Assembly: GCA_020284085.1 (NCBI GenBank)
Contig: JACEVL010000045.1
Coordinates: forward strand, 2,997,429 to 3,061,428
Length of the DNA: 64,000 nt
Source: Aporrectodea caliginosa
Taxonomy: Eukaryota > Annelida > Clitellata > Crassiclitellata > Lumbricidae
Direction: 5' to 3'
The position numbers and the translations under genes are program-made. The notes beneath the pieces were generated by a model. The model was not told where the DNA came from, ran no database searches, and worked only from the letters and a program-made list of their open reading frames with translations. Positions 49,241 through 60,405 of this stretch are shown one piece after another (within the stretch, counting starts at the first letter, position 1; each line of letters begins with the position of its first letter).

Positions 49241-49354
49241 AGCATTAATCACTGCATAAATCTATTTGTATCACATATCAAACACATGCTTCATTGATTC
49301 ATTCGTATTCGTGACCTTCATCACATCATCTATACTTGATTTCTAAAATCCGTC

Positions 49355-49485
49355 ATCGCTATCTACTCTCTTGGACTGCCAACTTTAATTCCCTTTTCCT
49401 TAAGCTTGAGTCCACCTCAACTAATCCAAAATGCATTTGCTGCAGCGCTCACCAGATGGACACCCAACTGTTCTGATCCTCGTCG
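49355..49485 (+). mobile_element. LINE RT C-terminal shred
   Basis: The translations LLDCQL, FPFLKLEST and LIQNAFAAALTRW, in adjoining frames, match the LDYCNSLFLNLEST...LIQNAxAR motif, the same family wording as the copy at 45880-47160. Confidence 0.55.
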
Positions 49486-49487
49486 TC

Positions 49488-49600
49488 TTACACAATGCAA
49501 TGCAATAGTAATATACAATACAGCTGCATTTTATATTGCCCTCCTTCCAAAATTCCGAAGTGCTATAACTAATCGGCTACCGTGTCCCTTTAGGTAATGT
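49488..49600 (-). mobile_element. SINE family B, partial copy
   Basis: Matches family B from the CATTG-type tail through GGAAGGAGGGCAATAT and GAATTTTGGAAGG (- strand). The tRNA-like head is degraded to TAGCCGATTAG. Confidence 0.6.
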
Positions 49601-49605
49601 GCTAT

Positions 49606-49705
49606 GACTGAAGTGGGAGGGTAGTGATCCAAATGAAGATAAGTTACAGAGGTTCTGTTCCATGCAACTTCTCTTCATTTGGATCACTACCCTTCTACGT
49701 CAGTG
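49606..49705. repeat. Foldback repeat, perfect 21-bp core arms
   Basis: GGGTAGTGATCCAAATGAAG plus A (49619-49639) is the exact reverse complement of 49672-49692. Imperfect pairing extends outward about 13 bp (12/16 over the outer block). The loop is 32 bp. It looks like a small MITE or snapback duplication. Confidence 0.75.
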
Positions 49706-49819
49706 ACACATGCGATAAACTATAATAAAGACTAGACTTGAAATAATTAAAAGAATTGACTGAGAGGCTGTGGCCTTAATTCAATTGCAAAAATGTCGCC
49801 CATTAATAATTATTGAAGA

Positions 49820-49895
49820 ATCGTATTCGTAATCGTTATCGTAATCTCCAAACTTCTAAAGCCAAGCGCAGGGCACCAGCTTATTCACGAGTGCT
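49820..49895 (-). mobile_element. LINE 3' end, family E, copy 4
   Basis: On the - strand: CTCGTGAATAAGCTGGTGCC, CTGCGCTTGGC, TTTAGAAGTTTGGAGATTAC and a decayed GATAACGATTACG tail. Confidence 0.65.
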
Positions 49896-50189
49896 GAATC
49901 AAACGCAACCCACAATCCTAAAATCCTACAACCCTGCTGAAAGACGAATATACAATTAACAGGGTTGACAAACGTTTGGCCTATTTGTCTTTTTTGGTCT
50001 TGGTTCGATGCCCCTCTAACTAAGTAGGGCAGGAAAAATAAATCCATTTTTAGTTTTGCTGGCGCCCTCTGGCGAACTGGGATAAAAAGCATGTAGACCT
50101 ACATCTGGTTTATTTTGTACTTAATGCGACCCTCTCCGCATTAACAATAATAAACTTATTATTATAGTAAGTATGACTCCACTTCTTCA

Positions 50190-50350
50190 TTGTTATGTCA
50201 TTCAGTGCCAGTCAAAAGCCGGGATAATGGAGAAGGGCGACGTTAATTATCTTGTTATGACAAAGTGTTGTTAAACAGAAACTACCAACCAACCAACCAA
50301 CCAACCAACCAACAAACCAACCAACCACCCAACCAACCAACCAACCAACC
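50190..50350 (+). mobile_element. SINE-like family C, copy 2, with (CCAA)n tail
   Basis: CAGTGCCAGTCAAAAGCCGG, then GGGCGACGTTAATTATCTTG, then TTATGACAAAGTGTTGTTAA and ACAGAAACTA, followed by about 17 CCAA units (50284-50350). Confidence 0.65.
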
Positions 50351-50354
50351 ATCT

Positions 50355-51530
50355 TGTTGATCACTCTAATTTGCTCCAACGTTTCTCCATCCTTTTTAGG
50401 TTGGCTGGTGCTCCCTTAGAATGGCTTCGCTCCTGTCTGTCTGAGCGCACTAAGTGTGTGGTTGTAGGTGCCTCTAGGTCCCGTTGGGTCTCAGCCCCTT
50501 TTAACGTACCGCATTAACTACAATGCTCAGTGTTGGGTCCTTTACTGTACATTCTTTACACAAGTGGTTTTAGTTCATAGCTGTCCATAATGTGGCATCA
50601 ACATGTGGCTGATGATGAGCAGGTCTATGTTCACTGCCTCATCGCTGATATAGTGTCTTCTGTATCGTTGATGTCTCATGCCATTAACGCTCTACCATCA
50701 TGGATGGCCTCAAATCGCTTGCTTCCGAACCCCTCTAAAACCCAGTTCATCTGGCTTGGTAACCGCAGGTAATTGGCGTCCATTGACCTGCGCCTACTAG
50801 CGGTGACTTTTCCTCATAGCTCTTTCTCTATCAAAGAGCTCAATTTCTCACAGCATATTCATCTGGTCACTCGTAGTTGCTACTACCAGCTTCGTCAACT
50901 CCGAGTTGTCTCACGATCCCTCTCTCATTACGAGAGAGGGATCGTGAGACAACTCGGAGTTGCTGTGGCTCTTGTGCATGCCTTTGTCACTAGTAGAATT
51001 GATCACTGCACTTCGGTACTTGTAGGCCTGCCACTGGAGCTAATTCGGCGCTTTCATCGAGTTCTTCGTTCAGCTGCTGGCCTCAGTGGCCGCTTTCCTA
51101 AATATGCTCCTGTATCTGCCTATATGTGCGATGTTCTTCACTGGCTCCCTGTTTCTCAGAGCATCTCCTACCGAGTTGCTGCACTTGTTTGGCGCTGCCT
51201 TCTTCGTTGCACTGGATCCATCCTACTTGTCTGATCTTTGTCGACCTGTCTCTGACCTCGCAACCCGTCGAACTTTTCGCTCTTCAGAAAAGGGGGGGAG
51301 CATTTGGTCCCGCGAGCTCACACTTCTATTAGACAGCGTCGGGCCTTTTCGATTGTGGGTCCCTCCATCTGGAAAGGCCTCCCTCTAGACTTGCGATTGA
51401 TACCTCGGTTGAACTCGCCTGCTTTTTTAAATCTCTCAAATCACTTTTTTTAGCCGTGGCTTGGCTGGGAGCGCTTCTGAGTAGGTCTCTTGAAGAGGCG
51501 CCACATAAATTATCGGAATGAATGAATTTA
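50355..51530 (+). mobile_element. L2/CR1-like LINE, RT half, with (GAAT)n tail
   Basis: Ordered motifs over several frames: LAGAPLEWLRSCLSERTKCV, SVLGPLLYILYTSG, a catalytic site HVADDEQVYV (YADD with Y changed to V), LPSWMASNRLLPNPSKTQFI, TRSCYYQLRQLRVVSRSLSH, ALVHAFVTSRIDHCTSVLVG and DVLHWLPVSQSISYRVAAL. Frame breaks occur at about 50515, 50772 and 51235. The 3' UTR has GGGAGCGCTTCTGAGTAGG and ends in GAATGAATGAAT. A perfect 31-bp inverted repeat interrupts the RT region. It lies in IRF intron 1, opposite to the gene. Confidence 0.85.
50896..50962. repeat. Perfect 31-bp inverted repeat, 5-bp loop
   Basis: Arms 50896-50926 and 50932-50962 are exact reverse complements (the first begins CAACTCCGAGTTGTCTCACG) around ATTAC. 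It sits within the LINE reverse transcriptase between SRSLSH and ALVHAF, where related LINEs have no such insertion. Confidence 0.95.
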
Positions 51531-51599
51531 TTAACATCTTTGTCTGAGATTCGTTATCCAATTTTTCATTTCCTGATGAATTGTATCCCTACTGCGCTT

Positions 51600-52020
51600 C
51601 TGAATTCATTCATTCATTCGTTCAGAGGACTTATATAGCGCCCCTCCAAGATAACCTAGCCTACTCTGCAGAGTCGTTCCCAGGCCAACTCCGGCGATAA
51701 AGAACAGTTTCAAATTCTTGTAAAAGGTGTATGCAGAGTCTCTAGCTAAACGAACACGGAGATCAGAAGGAAGATTATTCCACGTGGTCAACCACTGAGA
51801 AGGCACAACGTTGCATTTTTAAGGTGCGCGCAAATGGAACAGCAAGTTCGCCACGAGATGCAGAACGCCGATTTCTGCGTGCAGCCAAACCTGAGGTAGG
51901 GCAACAGAACTGGCGCAAATAGGCTGGGGCGCTCCCTAACTGGCACCGCCAGGCCCAGACCGAAATCCTAAATTGAATGCGCTGAGAAACAGGAAGCCAG
52001 TGGAGTACGTCACGCATATA
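51600..52020 (-). mobile_element. L2/CR1-like LINE C-terminus with (GAAT)n tail
   Basis: On the - strand: MRDVLHWLPVSQRIQFRISV, GSAPAYLRQFCCPTSG, then SVVDHVEWLTTWNNLPSDLR and FYKNLKLFF. The end is GGGGCGCTATATAAGTCCTC and GAACGAATGAATGAATG. It faces the LINE at 50355-51530 tail to tail, with about 70 bp between tails. Confidence 0.8.
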
Positions 52021-52064
52021 ATTTAGAGACTACTTCGATGTCTTTGGCCCAATCATCAATTTGT

Positions 52065-52160
52065 CGTCAATCTCTCTCTCCCTCCGTCTCTCCCTCGTCT
52101 CTCCATCCGTCTTTCCCTCGTCTCTCCCTCTCTCCGTCCCACCGTCCCTCCTCTCTCTTT
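52065..52160. repeat. CT-rich low-complexity tract
   Basis: TCTCTCCCTC/CGTC units. Confidence 0.85.
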
Positions 52161-52243
52161 ATCTAAGACGCCAGTTCTAAGCCTGGATGAGGTCGACATT
52201 GGTGATCTTCGTTATGACGCAAAGGCGTTGAACAGAAACTATT
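52157..52243 (+). mobile_element. SINE-like family C, copy 3
   Basis: TCTAAGCCTGGATGAGG, TTGGTGATCTTCGTTATGAC and GCGTTGAACAGAAACT align in order with family C copies 1 and 2. Confidence 0.5.
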
Positions 52244-53598
52244 TGCTCACTCATCGTCCTTATGCTGCGTTATGCCATATTATTTCATGTTATTTTAAGT
52301 TCTATTGCGCTATTTTATGTCATGTTTTGTTATATTTCCAGGCAAAACTTGTTGTTATATGATACTCATGCAAAATATGCATGTATGCATCAGTATACAT
52401 AGCGCCTTAAATAACCGTGCATGGACAAACATTAAGTTTGTGGAAGTTTAGAATCTTAATGCAGGCAAATCGCAAATTGTATATTAATTAACTGCTAAAC
52501 CTGTGTTTCCTGTAACCGTGTTAGTAGTAGCCTACGCACCGACATATACGCAATGTTTCTTTAGAGCTTTTAATGGTTCCGCTTAAGAAACGAGACGGAA
52601 CTTTAAAATCCCAGGCACAAAGTTCACAGGTCACTAGAGTTATTTCTTATCCTTTGCCAAATGTCTCTGTCAAGCGACAGGACATCGAACGTTGTCGCCA
52701 AGCAATTGTGCTTTTGGGAGTTATTCCTAAAGGTGTCAAGCTGCACCTGTCGGTTGGAAGGCTAAAACCATTACTCTCCGTATCACAAGGCCAGAATTCA
52801 ATCAAAATCGGCCGCCAACAGGTTACACAGAGTTACAGAAAAATCCTTCATAGTTTCATCGAATCTAATGAGTTCTATTATAGGTCAACGTCATCATGTA
52901 AAGTGCACCAATGAATGATCGCTTTAATAAGTGAGACTGTGATCAGAAATCTCCTCTCCTAGTCAGGCCTGTGACGAAGAGTCGAAAAAGTAAATGGATT
53001 CGTCACGATCTGTGAACCATCTCTTACTAACCACAAGACGGAAGGAAGACGGAAGGAAGACGGAAGGAAGACAGAAGCAGGACAGAAGCAAGGCAGAAGG
53101 GAAAGTCTTAGACTGGACGATGGTTTCTCTTCCTTACGACACTGCATGGGCCGTAAGATGAAGGCAAGAGAGGTCGTCACTCTAACGGAGTGGTATCTTT
53201 GAAATCTCCTGCCAAGCGAAAAAGGCATAGGAAGAGGATATCTTCCATTGAGTAACCCATGCAACCACCGAAAAATGCAGAAGGCAGATTTGGTCCCATT
53301 TAAACTAATACTAAGGATAGACGTTGTTAAATATCAGTCGGAATAATCAACGTCATCTGGGTCACACGCCCTAACTTGACCCTTTCGTTTTATGATCGTG
53401 ATTGTAGAATTCTATAGCGCCTTTATCAGAAGCTGCTCAAGGATGTTGCTGCATTCATAGTTCACGACAAACACTGAATGTAGTAAAAACGTCAAACAAT
53501 TGCAAAGAGCAAACAACTGAAACTAAACTGAACTGAACTGGGATGTTGTTCAAACATCCTCTGCTGATTAGCTGCATTCAGATGAATGAACGACTGAC
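52244..53598. other. IRF intron 1 next to exon 1; 11-bp minisatellite inside
   Basis: At 53036-53075 GAAGGAAGACG is repeated three times in tandem, followed by GAAGCA/GGACA variants. Open frames at 52573-52914 (+) and 52959-53264 (-) have no recognisable domain and lie in the intron. Confidence 0.5.
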
Positions 53599-53896
53599 CT
53601 GATTGGATGGCCCAACTCTCGAACAGCTTTCCATCTTCGGCCGACCAGCCACTCCTCGATCCGTGTTTCCACGGAATGCGTAGCAGCGTCTTTTCCCTGT
53701 CGATCCACTTCAGTCCGTTGTATCTTCCGGACATGACCTGCGTCATAAGCCAGCGGCGCATACGCACACGGCCAGTGCATCGATGGTCCTGGTCGTCCTG
53801 AAGCGAAGCCAGCGGTGGCGGCGGCGGAAGCCCTGAGGCGGCGGCGGCGGCCGTGGGACCACCGAAGCCCCGGTCTTGACAGCGTCTCCCATCCAT
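53599..53896 (-). CDS. IRF1/2-like transcription factor, coding exon 1 (DNA-binding domain, first half)
   Basis: Encodes residues 1-99 plus one base of codon 100; donor TCAG/GTCAGT at 53599. An Ala/Pro-rich leader (about 14-29) precedes the IRF domain, which starts at about residue 43: RVRMRRWLMTQ, then NGLKWIDREKTLLRIPWKHG and SRSGWSAEDGKLFESWAIQS. The tryptophans at 49, 64, 76, 84 and 95 and His78 (the IRF1/2 H40 position) are in place; W112 follows in exon 2. Joining to exon 2 restores WAIQS-G-KFDP with Gly split 1/2, and the whole gene gives about 328 aa, close to IRF1 and IRF2. I chose the ATG at 53894-53896 because an in-frame TAA lies about 50 bp upstream with no other ATG between. IRFs bind GAAA-type sites in the nucleus and regulate immune genes. 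Confidence 0.9.
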
Positions 53897-53993
53897 AGAC
53901 AAAGTTCGTCGTCGAAAGAATCCTCTCTCTGTCGCTTGCAACTGCGCTTAAGTGTTTCGGGTCCTTAGGCCCTGCTTTACGACTCGCTTTCCG

Positions 53994-53998
53994 ATTGG
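53994..53998 (-). promoter_or_regulatory. CCAAT box candidate upstream of IRF exon 1
   Basis: GAGCCAATCGG on the - strand, about 100 bp upstream of the chosen ATG. It is consistent with a nearby transcription start but is only a 5-bp match. No TATA box is evident. Confidence 0.3.
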
Positions 53999-54059
53999 CT
54001 CACGATAGACCCTTTAGGTCCGCCACTTAATTTGAACTAGCCTATCCTGTATGAAGAGA

Positions 54060-54125
54060 TACATACATAAATATACATAAATATACATGTATATATATAT
54101 ATATACATACATATATATATACAAG
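54060..54125. repeat. TA/CATA-rich microsatellite
   Basis: ACATA and TATATA units. Confidence 0.8.
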
Positions 54126-54311
54126 CACGCATTCATACATACACATGCGCAGTACGTAATTACGTCGTCTGATTATTATTATTACACGTGGCATTGAATG
54201 CACGACAGACGTGTTCTGTAAATTAGGATAGCACTATACTCTGATACATACAAGTTTCTTGCAAGACTCTTTTCCCTTTGTCCCTTTGTACCGTGCTCTG
54301 TCCTCCTCTCC

Positions 54312-54333
54312 TTCTCTCTCTCTCTCTCTCTCT

Positions 54334-54390
<57 letters not shown>
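54312..54390. repeat. (CT)n microsatellite
   Basis: About 38 CT units with one TTCG interruption. Confidence 0.95.
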
Positions 54391-54393
<3 letters not shown>

Positions 54394-54489
54394 TATCTAT
54401 CTAGCCATCTGTTTGTCTACCCATCCATTTATCCATCCATCCATTCATTCATCTTTTGATATATATACCTCTCTCTCTTTCTGTCTATC

Positions 54490-55018
54490 TATCCATCTAT
54501 CCATCTATCCATCCATCCATCTATCCATCCATCCATCCATCCATCCATCCATCCATCCATCCATCCATCCATCCATCCATCCATCCATCCATCCATCCAT
54601 CCATCCATCCATTCATTCATCCATCCATCCATCCATCCATCCATCCATCCATCCATCCATCCATCCATCCATCCATCCATCCATCCATCCATCCATCCAT
54701 CCATCCATCCATCCATCCATCCATCCATCCATCCATCCATCCATCCATCCATCCATCCATCCATCCATCCATCCATCAGTCATCCATCCATCCATCCATC
54801 CATCCATCCATCCATCCATCCATCCATCCATCCATCCATCCATCCATCCATCCATCCATCCATCCATCCATCCATCCATCCATCCATCCATCCATCCATC
54901 CATCCATCCATCCATCCATCCATCCATCCATCCATCCATCCATCCATCCATCCATCCATCCATCCATCCATCCATCCATCCATCCATCCATCCATCCATC
55001 CATCCATTCATTCATCCA
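54490..55018. repeat. (ATCC)n microsatellite, about 530 bp
   Basis: About 130 units of ATCC with very few variants: ATTC pairs near 54610 and 55005 and one phase shift at 54775-54783 (CAGTCATC). Ile-His-Pro-Ser and Trp-Met-Asp-Gly open frames here are repeat artefacts. Confidence 0.98.
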
Positions 55019-55455
55019 TGTATATATATATACCTCTCTTTCTTTATCACTCTTCCTCTGGCTAACTAATGTTTGTCTTCCTATCCCACTGTCTCTCACT
55101 TAAATTGTTTGTACATTCATAGCATACATTACACAAATGCATTTCACACATCCGCACATGCATACACACATACAAGCAAGCACGCATTAATACATACACG
55201 CAAACATACATACATGTATATTTGCATATACAACGTATAAGTACATGATGTACAGGACAAGCATATTATTTATATTTATATTAAGCGCTTGAACTTACAT
55301 TGCTACGTGTGTACACGCATACAATCATCCAAATAAATAATTATATATATTTAGTTATTTAAGGCAATTATTACATTTAGAGCAGTAATTAGCTTTTAGA
55401 ACACTTATTATTTGCTGCGTAGTATAGAAGCTGCATCATGGTCAAAAGAAAGCAT

Positions 55456-55527
<72 letters not shown>

Positions 55528-56189
55528 TATATACCTCTGTATAGTCTTTATACCAGACTTAAATATGCAGGCACCTGTCATGCCTATTGACGCATACATA
55601 CATGTCATACATATATTTATATTATACATGCACACATATTATATGTGTAGGCCTATCTTATGCATATTTATATTTGCAAAATATATATTTTTTATGCATT
55701 AATGCATAGATTACATTGGAACTCTTCTGTACGATGCAGTTCCAGGCTCATTATTCTGCTGCTGATCTCGAGTCCTCTGTCTATTTCCATCTCTAGGGTT
55801 AAGATTCTGACACGTTTTTCTTTGTTTCTTTGACAAAGTTTCTTTGACGATGAAATCTGTGACTTTAGTTTGTTGCTATATCTAAACTCTCTCCAGTGTA
55901 AGCCTATTTATATACGTACATTCGCACCTTTGTATGCACGTCTGTATGCGTGTTTGTGCTTATATGAAAGTAAGAAAGGAAGGAAAGAATAATGAAGGAT
56001 GCTGAAGCACTTGTTCATGATCCCAACACCCGCATTTAAGACAACTGATGGTTGGTTTAGGAGAGCGCTGTATGTGTGTCTGAATGATGTGTTGGTGGTC
56101 CATCCTGTTGCACGGTATGAACGCATGCAGCACAAGAAGCGTCTTGACTAGTAAGCGCGCATCTAACGCAAATAATATTGGAAATTTGT
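55019..56189. other. No recognisable gene; (TA)n inside
   Basis: A (TA)n of about 34 units lies at 55458-55526. The surrounding sequence is rich in ACATA/CATACA words. No exon or element is recognisable. Confidence 0.4.
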
Positions 56190-56400
56190 ACAATAGGCCT
56201 ACAATACAATACGATTGCATTTCATGTTGCCCTGCTTCTGAAATTTCAGAAGATACACAACTATGCATACGACAGAGCATCGCTGGCTCTGAGCAACTGA
56301 GAGTGAGGCACCTGTTGACTGTCCCAACTCAGAAGCCGCCTCACGTGAGTATCAATGGCGTGGGACCTGCTGACACCCGCTGAGCGCTCTCACCAACAGA
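56190..56400 (-). mobile_element. SINE family B, copy 3
   Basis: Shares the family B body (on the + strand: GTTGCCCTGCTTCTGAAATT, AGAGCATCGCTGGCTCTGAG, CAACTGAGAGTGA, CAGAAGCCGCCTCACGTGAG). The tail on the left reads as TATTG units on the - strand. The tRNA-like head at about 56370-56400 is degenerate. Confidence 0.65.
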
Positions 56401-56959
56401 TATCCTCTGAGAACAGTGGTTCGTTACATTTTCCCCCTGTTGACTCACAGGCATATCTATATGTCAGCTCCACAAAAATCGCCATATAAAATGTCCCAAT
56501 AGATGCACACACAAAGAAACAACAGGGAGCAATTGATATTGCTATAGCTGATACTTTGATGCTGATTGTATGTGTGTAACTGTGCATGTTGCTGTTCTCT
56601 TTCCTCTGCTGTCTCTATAGACTATCGTAGCATGATGTAGCGGCGTTGGGAGCCTGGTATATCCAACGCCAGAGGGTCATTATATGTTGCAGGTCGATTC
56701 ACAATGAAACCGCAACAACTATCTTCAGTTGATCGGATGCATTTCACCCCGTATTTACTTTCCTCGAAGGATTTGCAAACGCAATTAGACGACTTTGTTC
56801 GAGAAATCCAGCGAAATTCCGTCATTAACTTCAGTTTTTATCGTCTGTGTACACGGTACAGGTCTACGGATGACTCTTTCCATCGGAGTTTTCCTTTTCG
56901 CCCATCGCTCTTTTCCGTCTCAGTTGATCTATGTCTACACCACTCTCCAGTCACTCTTC
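56401..56959. other. No recognisable feature
   Basis: Unannotated sequence. Overlapping short frames have no domain. Confidence 0.35.
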
Positions 56960-57078
56960 TTCTCTCTTTCTCTTTCTGCTAATCTGTCTCTCTCTCTCTG
57001 TCTCTATCTCTCTCTGTCGGCCTCTCTCTGCTGTTTAGCATCTTTCTCCATAAGTTTCTTTCTGTCTCTCGTATGCTC

Positions 57079-57113
<35 letters not shown>

Positions 57114-57155
57114 GTATGTCTCTCTCTTTCTCTGTGTCTCTCTGTTTCTCTAACC
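56960..57155. repeat. CT/TCTG-rich tract
   Basis: Includes about six tandem TCTG units at 57078-57105 amid CTCT and CTTTCT runs. Confidence 0.85.
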
Positions 57156-59765
57156 TTGAGACCTTATATACAGAATGAAGTAAACGATTCTTCTGCAGAC
57201 AAAGAATGTCTCTTAAACGCTTTTCTGTAAGCCAGTGCATGGTCTAAGCGAACGATAGATGGTAGTTTGCTCAGAACGCTCCTCTGACCTTAAACTGAAT
57301 GGCAGCTCAGAACAGGGAAACGCTGAGGAATTCTATGGCACCTTTCGCCTGAAAAGGTTCCATGCATTGTACTTCGTTGCCTACATCTTTTGATATCTGT
57401 AAGGCCGATCTTGTCTCGTCGTTACTTTTGAGTTTGTTTAGTTTGCAAGATACATGCAGTAACTGAGACTACGCTGAAGTACCTACAGCAGAAAGGCAAT
57501 GGCCAAAAAACGTTGAAACATCAAACTGAACCAACGAATCGGAAACCATATCTCGGCTCCTCTGTGTCTTAATTAAATACTTAATTAGTCTTGAAGTTAA
57601 TTACTTTGCCATATCCGTTGAGTTATCAACTGTTCACGATGACGTGGTCGTCCATATATTGACCAGTCACCGTCTCCTTGACCTCACCGTTGTTTCAATA
57701 CCTCAACGCCCGTCCCTTGCGCTGCCCTGCGCTGGGCTACAGGGCTTCATCCTGTTCCACTTCCTTACTTACCACCGTTTTCGCAAAACCATTTAACCCC
57801 ATTCGTGCTATAAGCATGCATGTGTATATCTACAGTAGATGAATATATATGTTTTATTGCAAAACTTACAGCCAAGGCAACCGAGGTAGCGATAATAGCC
57901 GGCGGTTCTTTGTCTCTGTCTCTGGTAGGTTCAACGTAGCTACAGCTTCCCTTGCTTCCGGTTTCGTGTGGGGGTCACCAGCTAAGCCATCATCAGGCCA
58001 TGATGATTGGGAACCAGGGAGTCAGGCCTCCGTCTAAAAATAGACATTTCAAGAAAACTCCGTGCAAGGCTAACTCTGTCTGCGGCCTAATAAGGGATTT
58101 CTAAAACTGATGGGAACAATTGAATAGTAAACACTCAACTATGGTACGCCGATGTTATCTTATTTCATACGATTACTTTTGGCCAAAGGGTTTGGCCGTG
58201 GTTGACACGGAGCGCTGCGTTCCCGCCTCGAACCCAGGACCCTGCTACGCTGACGACTTTCGGTGCCAGGAAGCAGCAATGGCTAATATTGGCTCAGTGC
58301 ATCAGAAACTCTTTATTCTGTCAATTTTCTATGCCTAGGTGGCGCTTCTTCTTCAACTAACTTTCATGCATCTGATGGTTCCAAGAAGTTTATCCATTTC
58401 TGGACAAAGCGCAATTTGATCGCCTTCGTTTGGGCAAAAACGTCAACGGAATCAATCGCTTCTGTCATTATAGGCTGTATTCGCTGCTAAAAAGCTAATT
58501 TGAAGTTTAATTCAAATGTATTTCATACGGCTTCAGAACTTTTAGAGTTGATTTCTGCAAAGCGATGGTTTCTTTTAACCATGCCTATGTGGCCTAGTAT
58601 GCGCGCCAAGCAGCTCCATCAGCTGCTGCGCTCGCTGTCCTGTAAGCTGCTGGCGCAACTGCGTCAATAACACAGGCGCCTATAGACGACGCACGGTCAG
58701 ACCGACGCTGAAGCTATAGGACGACTCACGTTATCCATTCCATTTGACTCGACGACTTTTAAAAGCAGACAGACTACAGCATAGCCAATTGGAGGTCACT
58801 TATATTGCAGCATTGAGCAAAGTAGAGAAGAACATTACTGCTAACGTTCTACCGATTGACATCAACATTGCTTGTTCGCATTTAGATTCTAACGAATTTA
58901 GAAATTTTTAAAATTTGTTCTTCACTCATTAGACAACGTCATTTTTCTCTCTTCCCGTTTCAACTCATTCACAAAATACACTGACATGATCTGCAATTAT
59001 TCGACTATTCGATTGTTCGATTGCTTCTATTCCTTGCTTACTTTAACGACACAGGAGTCAGGCAATCTACTTTTTGCGGACTCTGAATTTCAATTTACGC
59101 AAACTGTACAAAGTAGAAAGAGTTGTTGTGCTCAGAGTTCAGAAATGCACAAAATTTTCTCTTCCTTTGCTGCGGATCGTCAAAAATTGTCAAACGGCAA
59201 AACGAAAATTAGTTACACGCTTCTGCTTCACGTCAAAGAACAAGAGAAACACAAAAATCAAAGAAAAGCCGCTTCAGTGCAAAGACGAACTTCTAAACGG
59301 TGCATACCTTCAACGACTAAAGAGACTAATTAATGATTGCTTCGAGATTTACATGATTAGGCGCTATATAAATAACTGGTTGTGTTATAACTTATGAGTA
59401 GAAGTTCCTGGGTTAGGGGCATGGAGGAGGAGGCGAGAGCAACGGTCTAGGGATGGATTCAGAGAAGACGCCCAAGGACGCCGTCATCACAGGTCGAATC
59501 CCATCGAACTTTCGGCGTTCCATTGTTGTTATCGGCGCAACCCATAAAGGTCACAGCCCAAGTGTCATCATGCAATGAGGGAAATTTATTCATAACCAGC
59601 CTAGTCAGTCAGTCAGTTGAACTAATACTGCAACTATTACTAATATGGCTCTCGTGTGTTTGCTGTTACATTTAGCTCGTTCTGCGCTTATAATCGATAT
59701 TGGCCCGAAGGAAAAAGTGAAAGAGAACCATCATTGTCAGCCTACAGTCTAATTGCGGAGATGGC
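57156..59765. other. No recognisable gene
   Basis: About 2.6 kb. A GC-richer patch with short CAGCTGCTGCG-type words lies at 58590-58680. Two overlapping open frames at 58986-59397 (115 and 107 codons) look unlike known domains. A tRNA-like stretch at 58185-58255 was rejected. Confidence 0.35.
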
Positions 59766-60374
59766 TTAGACACCACCACCGCCGCCGCCGCCACCGCTGC
59801 GAGTAAATAGGTTGGCGTGCGTGTCTGGGAGAGAGAGGATAAGGCCTTGTGCACGCAAGGCTCTCTCTATGTCTGTGTATGTCTGTGTGTTTCTGTGTGT
59901 GTCTATGTGTGCCTGTCTCTTTCTCTGGCTCTTTGTCTCACTGTCTTGTCCACCCGCCATTGGTCTGGTTTCGGCGTTTGACAAGTGGCCCCGTTGGGCA
60001 GTGCATCCTTCTGCTCTGGGTGCTCTGGCAAAATTACGCAGTTGCTTCATTACGAAACTTTGAGTACCGGATAGAACAAAGGCACAAGGATGCGCTTTTA
60101 AAATGTTGCAGGAAGAGGAGGAGTAGGAGGGGGAGGAGGAGGAAGAGAAGGAGTATGGGGAAAGAGGGAATCAAGAAATTCGCAAGCATGGGTGGAAGAG
60201 CGTAAGGGAAGAAGCAGAGAGAGAGAGAGTGTGTGTGTGACAGAGAGACATGGTCAGACAGCAGAAGGGAGAGCAACTGAGAGCGGTGGGAGACAGAAAG
60301 AATGAGAAATTAACATGAAGGAAGGGAGCGAAGGAGTGCGAGAAGAGAGAGATAGGATGAATAGAGACAGAGAG

Positions 60375-60405
<31 letters not shown>

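Noticed and set aside
52573..52914. 113-codon + strand frame in IRF intron 1
   Set aside because: No recognisable domain, no splice context, composition like the surrounding non-coding DNA.
54278..55103. Long open frames of Ile-His-Pro-Ser and Trp-Met-Asp-Gly
   Set aside because: A 4-bp repeat is open in all frames by construction.
58185..58255. tRNA-like boxes
   Set aside because: The box B match is weak, its orientation is ambiguous, and there is no second copy or tail.
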